NCBI GenBank assembly: GCA_025054955.1 | Contig: JANWZE010000086.1 | Location: 57,168 to 121,167 of the forward strand | Direction: 5' to 3' | DNA length: 64,000 bases | From: Blastocatellia bacterium | Lineage (GTDB): Bacteria; Acidobacteriota; Blastocatellia; HR10; J050 | Shown here: piece by piece, positions 8,139 through 17,541 of the stretch | Numbering within the stretch: position 1 is the stretch's first letter | Layout: every line of letters starts with the position of its first letter | Program-made: the position numbers and the translations under genes | The notes under the pieces: model-generated | The model's database searches: none | What the model was told of the DNA's origin: nothing | What the model saw: only the letters and a program-made list of their open reading frames with translations

Positions 8139-9211
8139 GCGTCCACTTTCTCCCGAACAATGGCAAACAGCGATTCGCCTCCGTTGAGCGCGTTGGCAGC
8201 AGGAATGCCGAATTCGCGCTCGATGAATTCGATCCCCATCTGACTGTCAGTAGTGGAGCCGGTGATGACGTGAATCTCGATGCCGCGTTGCCGCAGAAGC
8301 TGGATGCCACCCCACGCTCCGACGAAATCGCTGGCGCAAAAGACCAGTGCCGAGCAAAATCGCATGAAACTTGCATCATCGAACGCGGTGCCGACCTGAT
8401 ACCCACCAAGCAACCCGTCGCCCAGCTCCAGCACGATGACATCCGGCCGCACCGTGTTCAAATGGCTCACGATCGTTTTCGCAATGGGCGCGATGTCAGG
8501 CAGTCCAACGGTCGAAGGATACCCACAGTCGAGAAAGCTCAGCGTTTTGACGGCGCCGTGATCGCGCATGTTGAGCGTATCGCGCAGGCAGGCCACGCCG
8601 GTCAGCTTGCCAGCGGCTACGCGATAACCATGCCGAGTGAAATGCTTGATCAGTTCGGCAGCGGCTTGCGTTTTTCCTGAGTTCATGCAAGTGCCGGCGA
8701 TCAAGACAATGGGCGCGCTGCTGTTCAACTGCTCAATGGTGTCAATTGCTGACTGACCGATATTCAGCACCTGCCCATCACGCATGGCGACGCCGAGCAA
8801 TTCAGCTTCAATCGGATTACCCAGTGCATGGTGATGGCCCGTGCATCGTCCGATGACACCGCCCAGATTCAAGATGTGCAACCGATCGCCCGGCGCTACA
8901 CGCGCCGGCACGTCCCCGACAAATCCTTTGAGCGCCTTTCGACGCCCCAGCACACCAACAATGATGTCGTGGGGATTGATACGCGCCAATCGGCCGCTGG
9001 TCAGCTCAAGCTGATTGTAGGTGGCGCTGTCGGTCAGCGTGCGAACGACAACGACATCACCGATGCGTGGCTCGGCTGGGAAGCCGATCTCGACTTCTTC
9101 ATCCAACGCCAAATTGACCGTCGCTGAGGCGATTTTGTCAACGCGAATGACGGTTGGCAGCGAGCTGACAAGCGGGATGGCCTGCGGGCAGACAGCATAC
9201 TCAGTGTTCAT
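8120..9211 (-). CDS. P-loop protein of unknown function in the arginine operon (DUF1611-like arrangement)
   Basis: I cannot name this gene with certainty. The 363-residue protein has an N-terminal beta-rich region (residues ~30-135), then a nucleotide-binding half. This has a Walker A at 173-181 (GTCMNSGKT) after a hydrophobic strand (APIVLIA), and a Walker B-like [13 protein letters not shown]. The order resembles DUF1611 proteins, one of which (DgcN) was described as an N-acyltransferase acting on D-glutamate; this comparison is from memory and remote. The start at 9211 is chosen for GGAGG 9 bases upstream. The gene overlaps argG by 11 bases and argC by 19, so it is firmly embedded between arginine genes. 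No N-acetylglutamate synthase is otherwise visible, which makes that role a reasonable hypothesis but not a demonstrated one. Confidence 0.6.
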   Translation of the reverse strand: MNTEYAVCPQAIPLVSSLPTVIRVDKIASATVNLALDEEVEIGFPAEPRIGDVVVVRTLTDSATYNQLELTSGRLARINPHDIIVGVLGRRKALKGFVGDVPARVAPGDRLHILNLGGVIGRCTGHHHALGNPIEAELLGVAMRDGQVLNIGQSAIDTIEQLNSSAPIVLIAGTCMNSGKTQAAAELIKHFTRHGYRVAAGKLTGVACLRDTLNMRDHGAVKTLSFLDCGYPSTVGLPDIAPIAKTIVSHLNTVRPDVIVLELGDGLLGGYQVGTAFDDASFMRFCSALVFCASDFVGAWGGIQLLRQRGIEIHVITGSTTDSQMGIEFIEREFGIPAANALNGGESLFAIVREKVDAWLKSA

Positions 9212-10457
9212 GGGGCGTGACCTCCGTGGCAAGATGGTAGCGAGCGGCGGAATCACCAAGCAGCGCCTGCAACTTCAGCCGCAGCGCATTGAGCTTGATG
9301 AATCCTTCGGCATCGCGTTGCTGATAAACCTCGTCCGCTTCAAACGTGACGTGGTCGTGCGAATACAACGAACGCGGCGCTTTCCGGCCAACAATCATGC
9401 AATTTCCTCTGTAGAGCTTGACGCGCACCGTGCCGGTGACATTTCGCTGTGTTTGTTCAATCATGGACCTCAACAACGCGAATTCAGGCGAGAACCAGAA
9501 GCCATAGTAGATGCATTCGGCAATCTTTGTGCCTAACGTGTCTCGCAGGCGCATGACTTCGCGGTCCAGTGTGATGGATTCCAACGCGCGATGCGCCGCG
9601 TGCAGGATCGTCACACCGGGCGTTTCGTATACGCCGCGCGATTTCATGCCGACAAACCGATTCTCCACCATATCCACGCGCCCAATGCCATGTTCGCCGC
9701 CAATGCTGTTGAGCGTTTGCAGCAAGGCCGCTGGTTCAAACGGTTGGCCATCGAGAGAAACGGGCACGCCTTCAATGAAGTCAATCTCCAGATAGGCCGG
9801 CGTCGGTGCTGCTTGTTCGGGCGATTTGGTGAGTAAGAAAATGTCTTCCGGCGGCTCCAACCAAGGGTCTTCCAGAATGCCGCCTTCATAACTGCTGTGC
9901 ATCAGATTCCGATCAATCGAATAGGGCCTCGCTTTGCTGGCGGCCACCGGAATCCGGTGTTGTTCGGCGTATTCGATCAATTCAGTGCGCGAACGGAACG
10001 GCCACTGCCGCCAGGGCGCGATCACCGTGATGGTCGGTTCCAGCGCGTAGTATGTCAATTCAAAGCGCACTTGATCGTTGCCTTTACCAGTCGCCCCGTG
10101 CGCCACAGCATCGGCCCCTTCACGACGGGCAATTTCAATCTGTCTCTTGGCGATCAACGGGCGAGCCAACGATGTGCCCATCAAATAACACCCTTCGTAG
10201 ACAGCATTGGCTTTCACCGCCGTGAAGACAAAATCACGCACGAATTCGTCTTTGAGGTCTTCAATGTAGATTTTTGACGCGCCGGTGCGCAACGCTTTCT
10301 CATGCAAGCCGCTGAGCTCCTCCTCTTGTCCAACGTCGGCTGTGAAACAGACGACCTCGCAGCCGTACTGCTGCTTGAGCCAGTGGAGCATGACCGAGGT
10401 GTCTAATCCACCCGAATAGGCTAACACGATTTTATTGACTTGTTGTGTGTGCGTCAT
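9201..10457 (-). CDS. argG: Argininosuccinate synthase
   Basis: Joins citrulline and aspartate with ATP to form argininosuccinate. The 418-residue protein has the N-type ATP-pyrophosphatase loop [12 protein letters not shown] near residue 14, ADVGQ after it, the [15 protein letters not shown] segment and the [13 protein letters not shown] segment, all diagnostic. The ATG at 10457 overlaps the argR stop by ATGA. It is the second gene of the operon. Together with argH on the other strand it completes citrulline-to-arginine conversion. Confidence 0.97.
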   Translation of the reverse strand: MTHTQQVNKIVLAYSGGLDTSVMLHWLKQQYGCEVVCFTADVGQEEELSGLHEKALRTGASKIYIEDLKDEFVRDFVFTAVKANAVYEGCYLMGTSLARPLIAKRQIEIARREGADAVAHGATGKGNDQVRFELTYYALEPTITVIAPWRQWPFRSRTELIEYAEQHRIPVAASKARPYSIDRNLMHSSYEGGILEDPWLEPPEDIFLLTKSPEQAAPTPAYLEIDFIEGVPVSLDGQPFEPAALLQTLNSIGGEHGIGRVDMVENRFVGMKSRGVYETPGVTILHAAHRALESITLDREVMRLRDTLGTKIAECIYYGFWFSPEFALLRSMIEQTQRNVTGTVRVKLYRGNCMIVGRKAPRSLYSHDHVTFEADEVYQQRDAEGFIKLNALRLKLQALLGDSAARYHLATEVTPHEH

Positions 10458-10897
10458 GAGCGTTTCCTTTTGAAGAGATTAAGAATTTGCTTGATGGCGC
10501 GACTTTGAGCCTCGCGATTCTTGACGGCGACGAAAATCGTATCGTCGCCGGCAACCGTCCCGACAACCTCCGGCAACTGCGCCTGATCAATGCGGACGGC
10601 GACGACCGACGCTTGTCCCGCCGCTGTCTTCAAAACGATCAGATGGTCGCCAGCAGTGTCCGCTTCCAATACGTCAACGAGCGGCGACTCGCCTCGTTCT
10701 AAGTGAGGCAGCCGATACGTGCCCCCCAGCTTGATGATGCCCAGTTCCGTAAGGTCACGCGAGATGCTCGATTGCGTCGCGACAATGCCCAGTTGCTTCA
10801 AACGGCGCTGCAATTGCGCTTGCGTAGACGCCGGTTTGGCCCGGATGATCTCCAGCAAGGTGCGTTGTCGTTCTCTCTTGTCGAGATGTGTCTGCAT
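10454..10897 (-). CDS. argR: Arginine repressor
   Basis: Transcriptional regulator that binds ARG boxes with arginine as corepressor. The 147-residue product has the N-terminal winged helix with [15 protein letters not shown] (recognition helix) around residues 39-53. The C-terminal part, with [19 protein letters not shown] and [12 protein letters not shown], is the arginine-binding oligomerisation domain (GTxAGDDT motif). The ATG at 10897 is preferred to an upstream frame extension because homologues start near here and AAAAGGTG precedes it. As first gene of the operon it probably represses itself and all downstream arginine genes through the TGCAT sites that overlap its promoter. Confidence 0.95.
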   Translation of the reverse strand: MQTHLDKRERQRTLLEIIRAKPASTQAQLQRRLKQLGIVATQSSISRDLTELGIIKLGGTYRLPHLERGESPLVDVLEADTAGDHLIVLKTAAGQASVVAVRIDQAQLPEVVGTVAGDDTIFVAVKNREAQSRAIKQILNLFKRKRS

Positions 10898-10937
10898 AAT
10901 ATGCACCTTTTCTGCATGAACGCGAAAAAGATGCATA
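10893..10937 (-). promoter_or_regulatory. Candidate ArgR operator cluster
   Basis: TGCAT occurs at 10893, 10913 and 10932, spaced 20 and 19 bases. The first is half of the palindrome TGCATAATATGCA (10893-10905), which covers the argR start codon. ARG boxes are palindromes of this general kind, placed in pairs about two helical turns apart. The third site touches the -10 element. Assignment to ArgR is inference from position. Confidence 0.5.
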
Positions 10938-10967
10938 CTTATACGGCAACGTTGGCTCGTTTGTCAA
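10938..10967 (-). promoter_or_regulatory. Promoter of the arginine operon
   Basis: On the minus strand, a perfect -35 TTGACA (10967-10962) is followed after 18 bases by TATAAG (10943-10938), 40 bases upstream of the argR start. This is the only strong sigma-70-like promoter seen for the seven-gene operon. Confidence 0.75.
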
Positions 10968-11029
10968 CGAGCCATCTCATATTGGTGAAATTCATTGCTG
11001 GGGTGGCGTGAGCCTGAGCCTGCGTGATG

Positions 11030-11056
11030 TGCGCCGGTCGCCACGTGGCGACTGGC
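11030..11056. repeat. Hairpin-forming palindrome
   Basis: GCCGGTCGCCACGTGGCGAC followed by TGGC forms an almost perfect inverted repeat around CCACGTGG, between the divergent argR and DUF3386-like genes. The rest of the 300-base gap has no gene. No T-run follows, so it is not an obvious terminator. Confidence 0.5.
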
Positions 11057-11213
11057 GGGCGTGGCAGTGTTGAGACCATTGTCTGGAAGCCGCGCCAGTG
11101 CATTTCCGAGAGGGTGGGCTCAGAGCGAAGCCGGTTTACATACCAGCTCGGTGTGTTGCCTGCGTCGCGCTGTTGCCCTCTGTTTGGGATTTCAATCAAA
11201 TGTTATATCATTC

Positions 11214-11242
11214 TTGACAATCTCCCCATTTTGACCTAAGAA
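11214..11242 (+). promoter_or_regulatory. Promoter of the DUF3386-like gene
   Basis: TTGACA (11214-11219), a 17-base spacer and TAAGAA (11237-11242) lie about 45 bases upstream of the start codon at 11288. Confidence 0.6.
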
Positions 11243-11287
11243 TATGCACCGCACGTTGAGCTGTTAAAACTAATCGGGAGGTTGCTT

Positions 11288-13303
11288 ATGAAGCACAAAG
11301 CGCTGTGTTGGATTTCAGCGGTGTTGGTGATGACGGTGACCGTCTGTTCGGCGGCGGCGAGCGGACCCAGTCATTGGGCTGGCCAAGGCGGTTCGACAAT
11401 CCAGATCGCTGACTATTATCCATTGCACGAAAACGATACGTGGACCTATCAAGTCAAAGATTACCGTGCTGACGGGCAAATTTATTACCGGCTCAGTCGG
11501 CAAGCTGTCAAAGGCGAAGCGACGATTGGGGACCGGATTACGGCGAAGAAGTTGGTGGATGATCGAGGCTTCTATTATCTGGTCTCAGCGGATGCGCAGA
11601 AGCTGGTCATCTATGGACAGAATGAAGGGCGTGGCGATGTGACGTACAATCCGCCTTACACGGTGGTGAACGTCAGCTATGAGTCGGGGCGACCATATCA
11701 AATGCCGCACGTTCCCTCCGTTGGTCAACCGGTTTTCTCCGAAGCGACCGTATATGGTTTTGAGAGTGTCGAAGTGCCGGCAGGGCGATTCAAAGATTGC
11801 CTCAAGGTTCGCTTCCAGTTCACCCGGCCATCCGGCGCGACGCATACGTTGACATCGTACTTGGCCAAGGGCGTGGGCGTGGTGAAGCAGATTCACGAGA
11901 TTTATTCGCCGGCGGCGAATCAGACGCTTCGATCTGAGCACGAGCTGCTGAATGGAGTCGTCAACGGCGCTCCGATTGGCGGCGACTCGGCGGTGACGGT
12001 CAAAATCGCTGAGTACTTCCCCTTCCATCAAGGTGATAAGTGGACCTACGATTGGGAGTTCCGATTGCCGGATGGCACGGTTCGAAAGTTTGAGCGCACG
12101 CGACGCTTTGAAGGAACACGGTTCTTTGATGCCGGCGCAGCGTTCAAGCTCGTTGATGACACCGGCGAGGAGTATCAATACTATTCACTCGATCGTCGGA
12201 CGGGCCTGCAAATCGTCGCTTCACGCGAGCGCGGCATGCGACAACAAGGAATTGAGTTCATGTACGACCCGCCGATGTTGCTCGGACGTGACGACATGGT
12301 GCTGGGCCGCGAATACAAATACACCAACGATGATGGACAAAACTTGATACATTTCACCACGCTGCTGGACGGCTTCCAACCGGTTACGACCCCAATGGGA
12401 CGGTTTGAAAACTGCTTGCGCGTGTGTGTCAACTGGGAGACCAAGTCCAGTTCGGTGCGCAGCATCTACTACCTGGCTCGCGGCACTGGGATTGTGGCGT
12501 ATGATTACGCCAACTACAACAAGGCGAATCGGCAGTTGATGATTGCATCGCATGGCCAGTTGAAACAAGCCACGATCAATAATCACACGGTGAGCACGGC
12601 GGCTGAAGCGTCGGCTTTGTGGGACAAAATGGTCGCCGAATTGAATGCGGCCTCAGAAGACCCCGAAGCGCGACGACTGTTTAAGGAGGCCAGCTTGAAT
12701 CGGTATGTGTGGGACGCCAAGCTCGGTTTCCGTGGTTTTGAAGCCGATTTCATCATGCGGGTTGATGGCGGGCCGCCGACCAAGGGGCGCGTCATCTGCG
12801 CTCCCAATTTGAAGATCACGATTGATCATCCCGATCCAAAGATCCGTGCGCTGGCGCACGTCGAGATGAGCCAGTTTGTGACACACCGTGAGCCACGCGT
12901 GCCGTTTGATGATTGGTATGGCCCTGATCGCGCCAAGTTCAAGCTCGGTCGGATGACCCCGGAAGGTCGTGAGATTCTCGTTGAAGGCGACTCGATGGGT
13001 TCCAACTACATCATCGCCGATAAAATGGTGAAGTATCTCAGCCGTAATGTGGACCGGCTCGATTTCACCATTCACAACCAAAAGCATTTCAACGCCGAAG
13101 ACGGGCGCTACATCACGACCGACTACAGCGTCACTTTCTACAAGAAAGGCACTAAAGAAGAAGTGGGCCGAGCTGAATTCAAGGACATGTACGTGAAGAA
13201 AGGCCCCTATTGGGTGCCGAAAGGGCGCATCCATCGCTCAACGTTGCAGGGCGAGCCGGCCCTGGTTGAGATGGAAATTATTAATTTGGAGTACCTCAAG
13301 TAA
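11288..13303 (+). CDS. Secreted protein: two internal repeats fused to a DUF3386-like C-terminal domain
   Basis: A 671-residue exported protein of unknown function. A signal peptide (KHKALCWISAVLVMTVTVCSAA) is followed by two homologous ~190-residue modules. The first opens with IADYYPLHENDTWTYQV and the second with IAEYFPFHQGDKWTYDW; both continue to an AGRFKDCLKV / MGRFENCLRV motif. The last ~200 residues (from ARRLFKEASLNRYVWDA, with GDSMGSNYI and ITTDYSVTF) resemble DUF3386, a domain I know mainly from cyanobacteria and plastids. ATG 11288 follows GGGAGG by 6 bases; a TTG two codons earlier is less likely. A cytochrome c gene follows 77 bases downstream, so the pair may be co-expressed. 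Confidence 0.75.
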   Translation: MKHKALCWISAVLVMTVTVCSAAASGPSHWAGQGGSTIQIADYYPLHENDTWTYQVKDYRADGQIYYRLSRQAVKGEATIGDRITAKKLVDDRGFYYLVSADAQKLVIYGQNEGRGDVTYNPPYTVVNVSYESGRPYQMPHVPSVGQPVFSEATVYGFESVEVPAGRFKDCLKVRFQFTRPSGATHTLTSYLAKGVGVVKQIHEIYSPAANQTLRSEHELLNGVVNGAPIGGDSAVTVKIAEYFPFHQGDKWTYDWEFRLPDGTVRKFERTRRFEGTRFFDAGAAFKLVDDTGEEYQYYSLDRRTGLQIVASRERGMRQQGIEFMYDPPMLLGRDDMVLGREYKYTNDDGQNLIHFTTLLDGFQPVTTPMGRFENCLRVCVNWETKSSSVRSIYYLARGTGIVAYDYANYNKANRQLMIASHGQLKQATINNHTVSTAAEASALWDKMVAELNAASEDPEARRLFKEASLNRYVWDAKLGFRGFEADFIMRVDGGPPTKGRVICAPNLKITIDHPDPKIRALAHVEMSQFVTHREPRVPFDDWYGPDRAKFKLGRMTPEGREILVEGDSMGSNYIIADKMVKYLSRNVDRLDFTIHNQKHFNAEDGRYITTDYSVTFYKKGTKEEVGRAEFKDMYVKKGPYWVPKGRIHRSTLQGEPALVEMEIINLEYLK

Positions 13304-13380
13304 AGAGTGAGTGGGCAGTGAGTAGTGCCGTTTCGACTCTCACTGGCCACTCTCACTGACCCCTGTTTGTGGAGGAAGGC

Positions 13381-13935
13381 ATGCAAAAAGGAAGAGTGAT
13401 GAAGTTAATCATCTGTGCGGCGGCTCTCATCTTCATTGATGGGCTGTTTCACTGTCCGGTCTTGCGGGCGATGCCGCGCTTTCTGGAGTGGTATGAAGCC
13501 AGCCCCAACGCCCTCGCTGAATGGAAAGGTAAATGCACGCTGTGTCACGTCAACCAGGATGGTCGTGGGCCGCTCAATGAGTTCGGGCAAGCGTTCGCCG
13601 ATCATGGTTTTCGGTTCACGCCGGAACTGGCTCAAGCTTTTCCCGATCGCTTTGCCGGCGTCGCTCGGCCTGAGGTAGCTGCGGCCAAGCCGACGGTGGA
13701 TGCTAAAGAAATTTTCATGCGAGACTGCGCGGCATGTCACGGGGAAGACGGCAAAGGGACACTTCCCAATGTGCCCGATTGGACTGATGCTCAGTGGCAG
13801 CGGAAGGTGACCGATGCACAGATGACTGCGACCATTAAAACCGGAAAGGGACTCATGCCGGGCTGGAAAGACCAACTGAGCGATGAGGCCATCGCGGCGC
13901 TTGTGAAGTACGTGCGCGGGTTTGGTAAAAAGTAA
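13381..13935 (+). CDS. Di-heme c-type cytochrome, periplasmic
   Basis: Electron carrier exported by an N-terminal hydrophobic signal (KLIICAAALIFIDGLF). The 184-residue protein has two CXXCH haem sites, CTLCH at 52-56 and CAACH at 116-120. The second belongs to a class I cytochrome c domain with GEDGKG after the haem site and an axial Met159 in GKGLMPGWK. The first lies in a shorter domain with no obvious distal methionine. The start at 13381 has GGAGGAA just upstream. The donor or acceptor is unknown. Confidence 0.88.
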   Translation: MQKGRVMKLIICAAALIFIDGLFHCPVLRAMPRFLEWYEASPNALAEWKGKCTLCHVNQDGRGPLNEFGQAFADHGFRFTPELAQAFPDRFAGVARPEVAAAKPTVDAKEIFMRDCAACHGEDGKGTLPNVPDWTDAQWQRKVTDAQMTATIKTGKGLMPGWKDQLSDEAIAALVKYVRGFGKK

Positions 13936-13968
13936 TTCGGGTCAGAGCACTTGTCCTGCTTGACGAAC

Positions 13969-14001
13969 AGGGATGTTCTGAGGCATGCTCAGAACGTCCC
14001 T
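13969..14001 (+). terminator. Rho-independent-like terminator after the cytochrome gene
   Basis: AGGGATGTTCTGAG and CTCAGAACGTCCCT form a 14-pair stem (one G-T pair) around a short loop, followed by TTGTGTTTTC. It lies 33 bases after the stop codon. Confidence 0.7.
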
Positions 14002-14088
14002 TGTGTTTTCATGGGGTGTAGTTGAGGAAGCCCGGAACCGTCGGCGGTATGAGCCGGACTCATCATAAAGATCAGGTTGGAGGAGATT

Positions 14089-14649
14089 ATGTTTAGAAAG
14101 AAACTCATCATGGGGGTTATTGCAGTCGGATTGTTGGCCGGCCATCAGCTTCCTGTGTCGCAGGGGCAAAGTGGTCACAATTTTGCTGGTGTGTGGCGAT
14201 TGACGATTCAGTTTTCGCCTCAGCTCTCTCCGTTTGAGTATGCGGTGATCGCGCGCCCAAGCCCCGGTTATAAGCCTGAGGATTTCGGGCCTGTGCCCGA
14301 TGATAAGTTTGGCGAAGGATTGGTCATTGGCCCTTGCTTTGCCGCCAAGGCAGCGGGGTTGACCTGGCGGCACACGCCGCGCATCGGCAGTCCGGCCACA
14401 GGCGTGAGCTTGACGTTTGAAGTGACCAGCGCGTCGTCCCCTTCAACTATCGTGATCCGAGGCAATTTCTCGCCTGATGGCAACAGGATTGTTGGCGGAA
14501 AGTGTATCGTGATTAGTGACAACACGGAGGCATCGCAGGTTCAGCCCGGCCAAGTGTTCGACGACAAGATCGGCCAGGTGGTCACACTGGTGCCCTACAC
14601 GCTGGAACGAGTCCGGAGCATGTCCTGCGGCGGCGTTGACATTCCCTAA
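14089..14649 (+). CDS. Secreted protein of unknown function
   Basis: A 186-residue protein with a clear signal peptide (KKLIMGVIAVGLLAGHQLPVSQGQS) and a beta-rich mature part. It contains two cysteines near the middle and end (IGPCFAAK, MSCGGVDIP) and one in GGKCIVIS. It begins, after the signal, with FAGVWRLTIQFSP, which recalls small lipocalin-like or secreted beta-barrel domains, but no family is recognised. ATG 14089 follows GGAGGAG. It is separated from the cytochrome gene by a terminator and from the hydantoinase gene by 143 bases, so it is probably its own transcription unit. Confidence 0.65.
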   Translation: MFRKKLIMGVIAVGLLAGHQLPVSQGQSGHNFAGVWRLTIQFSPQLSPFEYAVIARPSPGYKPEDFGPVPDDKFGEGLVIGPCFAAKAAGLTWRHTPRIGSPATGVSLTFEVTSASSPSTIVIRGNFSPDGNRIVGGKCIVISDNTEASQVQPGQVFDDKIGQVVTLVPYTLERVRSMSCGGVDIP

Positions 14650-14792
14650 GCGTGCGTCTCCATGCACTCAAGCCGTCTGGTCGCGCGACGAGCTCGCCGA
14701 CTAGACGGCCCGTTCCGTTCGACCACCGCATCGAAAGACCTGGCACTGGGGTTGCAGCACGCTCGCCGACAAGAGTGTAAAAGGGGGTTATC

Positions 14793-16178
14793 ATGCGAAC
14801 GCTAATCAAAAACGGTCGGATTGTGACCGCTGTGGACGATTATTATGGCGACATCCTCATTGAGGGTGAAAGAGTCACGCTGATTGGACAACGCCTCGAT
14901 ATACCCGCTGACCGCGTCATTGACGCCTCAGATAAGCTGGTCATACCGGGCGGGGTTGATCCCCATGTGCATCTGGAGTTGCCGTTCGGCGGGACGTATT
15001 CGTCCGACGACTTCCGCACTGGCACGATTGCGGCGGCTCATGGCGGAACAACGACGATTATTGATTTTGCCGTGCAGTACAAAGGCCAGTCGCTGATTGA
15101 AGGGCTTGACGCCTGGCATCGAAAAGCAGAAGGGAAGACGGCGATTGATTACAGCTTCCACCTGATTATCACTGACCTGCCGGATGCGCGCTTGCCTGAA
15201 CTCAAGCAGGTGATCCTGAACGAAGGTGTGCCCAGCTTCAAGTTGTTCATGGCTTATCCCGGCGTCTTCCTGGTTGACGATGGCACGATTTTCAAAGCGA
15301 TGCTCACGGCTGGACAGGCTGGCGGGTTGGTCTGCATGCATGCGGAAAACGGGGTGGTGATTGATGTGCTGGTTCAACGCGCGCTGGCTGAAGGCAAGAC
15401 AGCGCCCAAGTATCACGCGCTGACCCGTTCGCCAAAAGCTGAAGCAGAAGGCACCGGGCGAGCTATTGCCATTGCTGAGATGGCTGGTTCGCCGGTTTAC
15501 ATTGTGCATCTCAGTTGCGCCGATGCGCTCAACAAGGTGCGAGAAGCGCGCGACCTGGGGCTGCCCGCGTATGCTGAGACGTGTCCGCAGTATCTCTTCT
15601 TGGATTACTCCTTGTACGAACAAGAAGGCTTTGAAGGCGCCAAGTACGTCATGACACCGCCGCTGCGCGAAAAATGGCATCAGGACGAATTGTGGAAAGG
15701 ACTTCGCATGGATGACCTGCAAGTTGTCTCCACCGACCATTGCCCGTTCTGCTTCAAGGAACAGAAAGAGCTGGGACGAAACGATTTCAGCAAAATTCCC
15801 AACGGTGGTCCCGGCATTGAGCATCGCGTCAGTTTGATCTACAACGGCGGCGTGGTTGGCGGTCGCATCAGTTTGAATCGTTTTGTTGAGCTTGTCTCCA
15901 CGGCGCCGGCCAAGATGTTCGGTCTCTTTCCGCGAAAGGGCACCATTGCCATCGGCTCAGATGCTGACATCGTCATTTTTGATCCACATCGGGAAGTGAC
16001 ATTGAGCGCGGCGACGCATCACATGAACGTTGATTACAGCGCCTATGAAGGCATGAAGGTCAAAGGTACGACCGACGTGGTGCTCTCACGCGGCAAGGTG
16101 ATTATTGAGGGCGGTCAGTATGTGGGCACGCCCGGCGAAGGACGGTTTCTCAAACGTTCGACATTTAGCCCGGTGTAG
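14793..16178 (+). CDS. Dihydropyrimidinase / D-hydantoinase
   Basis: Cyclic-amidase of the amidohydrolase superfamily that opens dihydropyrimidine or hydantoin rings. The 461-residue protein has all ligands of the two-metal centre: His58 and His60 in DPHVH, the carboxylated Lys150 in SFKLF, His183 in CMHAENG, His239 in YIVHLSC, and Asp315 in STDHCPF. PGGVDPHVH and the NGGPGIEHR loop favour the dihydropyrimidinase/hydantoinase branch over dihydroorotase or allantoinase. ATG 14793 is preceded by AAAGGGGG. A Rieske oxygenase and an APC permease follow nearby on both strands. A link to nitrogen-compound catabolism is inference. Confidence 0.9.
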   Translation: MRTLIKNGRIVTAVDDYYGDILIEGERVTLIGQRLDIPADRVIDASDKLVIPGGVDPHVHLELPFGGTYSSDDFRTGTIAAAHGGTTTIIDFAVQYKGQSLIEGLDAWHRKAEGKTAIDYSFHLIITDLPDARLPELKQVILNEGVPSFKLFMAYPGVFLVDDGTIFKAMLTAGQAGGLVCMHAENGVVIDVLVQRALAEGKTAPKYHALTRSPKAEAEGTGRAIAIAEMAGSPVYIVHLSCADALNKVREARDLGLPAYAETCPQYLFLDYSLYEQEGFEGAKYVMTPPLREKWHQDELWKGLRMDDLQVVSTDHCPFCFKEQKELGRNDFSKIPNGGPGIEHRVSLIYNGGVVGGRISLNRFVELVSTAPAKMFGLFPRKGTIAIGSDADIVIFDPHREVTLSAATHHMNVDYSAYEGMKVKGTTDVVLSRGKVIIEGGQYVGTPGEGRFLKRSTFSPV

Positions 16179-16305
16179 CTTCTTACGGCAGCGCCCTGCT
16201 GATCTATCATCTGCCTGATGCTGCTGGTCAGGCAAGGAGTTTCCGTCTTCAAACTTTCCCCAGCTATAGGCCAAAGACAAAGCAGACAATCAGCGACCCT
16301 ATCGT

Positions 16306-17430
16306 TTATCCGTTCTGTTGTGATTGGTCGGTGAGCGAGGGTCTGCTTGCTGCTTGCAGGTATTGAACCAGCAAGCCATGAAAATGGTGGACGCCGTTCT
16401 CTCGTTTGACAGAGTAGCGCCCGCTCCTGTAGGTGCGCGAGCGCAAGCCGCGTTGTACGGCTTCACAGATGGCGATGTCTTCGACCTGAATTTCATCGCT
16501 GAACGCCACTGTTTCCTGAATGCGTTGCTGCACATCTGGTCTCTCTGGATTGAGGAAGTACCATTCAAAGACGGTAAGGGTGCGCTCTGGGCCTAGTGGC
16601 ACAATGAGGTTGGTTGAATAATTGTCGGGATAGACGTTGAGCATCAGATTGGGGAAGACCCAGAAGTAACGAGCTTGGCTCTCAGCGTCGGAATCCCCGC
16701 GCCGCAGTCGTGGTTTATTAGTTGGTTTGATAGGCGCATGTTGAATGGAGTAATACGATTTTGTTTCGGTGCGATACTGCGCGTAATCGAGTTGTTGCAT
16801 GAGTGATGGATGAACGATAGGAATATGGTAACCTTCGAGGTAGTTATCAACGTAGACTTTCCAGTTGCATTCAATGTACCAATCGCGTCGCGCGGCCAAT
16901 GTCATCTGCGCCAGGTCGGTGTGACCGAGCTGTGCGGGCAGGTCTTCGAGCGTGTGTGCCAGGGGTAAAGCCTCAGGATCGAGATTGACGAAGACGAGTC
17001 CGTTCCAGGTTTCGATGCGAAATGCTGGCAAGCCGAAGGCCTCTTTGTTGAAGTGTTGCACGCCGTCGAATTCCGGTGTGCCGAGCAATCGTCCATCGAG
17101 CGAATAGGTCCAGCCGTGATAGCCGCACTGAAACGCTTTGCAGTGACCTTCGGCTCGGGCAACCGGTCCGGCGCGATGGCGGCAGACGTTCGACAGCGCG
17201 CGCAGTTGACCGTCGGCGCCGCGCACGACAATGATCGGTTCATTGGCGACGGTGGTAGTGAAGTAATCGCCCGGCGCGTTGACGCGCTCGTGGTGTCCGA
17301 CCAGTTGCCAGGTGCGCGCAAAGATATGGCTCATTTCGCGCTCAAGCATAGTCGGGTCAACATACCAGTGAGACGGCAGAGTTAATGCCGTGGCAAGCTG
17401 CTCATCAAACACGAAGTCGTCTGGTTGCAT
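16306..17430 (-). CDS. Rieske-type ring-hydroxylating oxygenase, alpha subunit
   Basis: A 374-residue oxygenase component that would need an external reductase, which is not in the window. The Rieske [2Fe-2S] motif is CRH (83-85) plus CGYH (102-105). The mononuclear iron site is DNYLEGYHIPIVH: the bridging Asp195, then His202 and His207. Sequence layout fits the broad family containing choline, carnitine and stachydrine monooxygenases as well as aromatic dioxygenases; the substrate cannot be read from sequence. No clear ribosome-binding site precedes ATG 17430; TTGACG(G/A)ACT is repeated just upstream. It is divergent from the APC permease at 17542, which could be a functional partner. Confidence 0.85.
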   Translation of the reverse strand: MQPDDFVFDEQLATALTLPSHWYVDPTMLEREMSHIFARTWQLVGHHERVNAPGDYFTTTVANEPIIVVRGADGQLRALSNVCRHRAGPVARAEGHCKAFQCGYHGWTYSLDGRLLGTPEFDGVQHFNKEAFGLPAFRIETWNGLVFVNLDPEALPLAHTLEDLPAQLGHTDLAQMTLAARRDWYIECNWKVYVDNYLEGYHIPIVHPSLMQQLDYAQYRTETKSYYSIQHAPIKPTNKPRLRRGDSDAESQARYFWVFPNLMLNVYPDNYSTNLIVPLGPERTLTVFEWYFLNPERPDVQQRIQETVAFSDEIQVEDIAICEAVQRGLRSRTYRSGRYSVKRENGVHHFHGLLVQYLQAASRPSLTDQSQQNG

Positions 17431-17541
17431 AGTTCGTCAATAGAGTCCGTCAATATGAAACCGCGTCCTGGCGGGATTGTCAATTGACCGGTCGTGTGCG
17501 TTGCGTACATCTGACCGACTGCGATAAGCTAGCGCTGGCTC

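Noticed and set aside
14928..15824. Long minus-strand frame over the hydantoinase gene
   Set aside because: It is a mirror of a gene with a complete metal site; no ribosome-binding site or homology.
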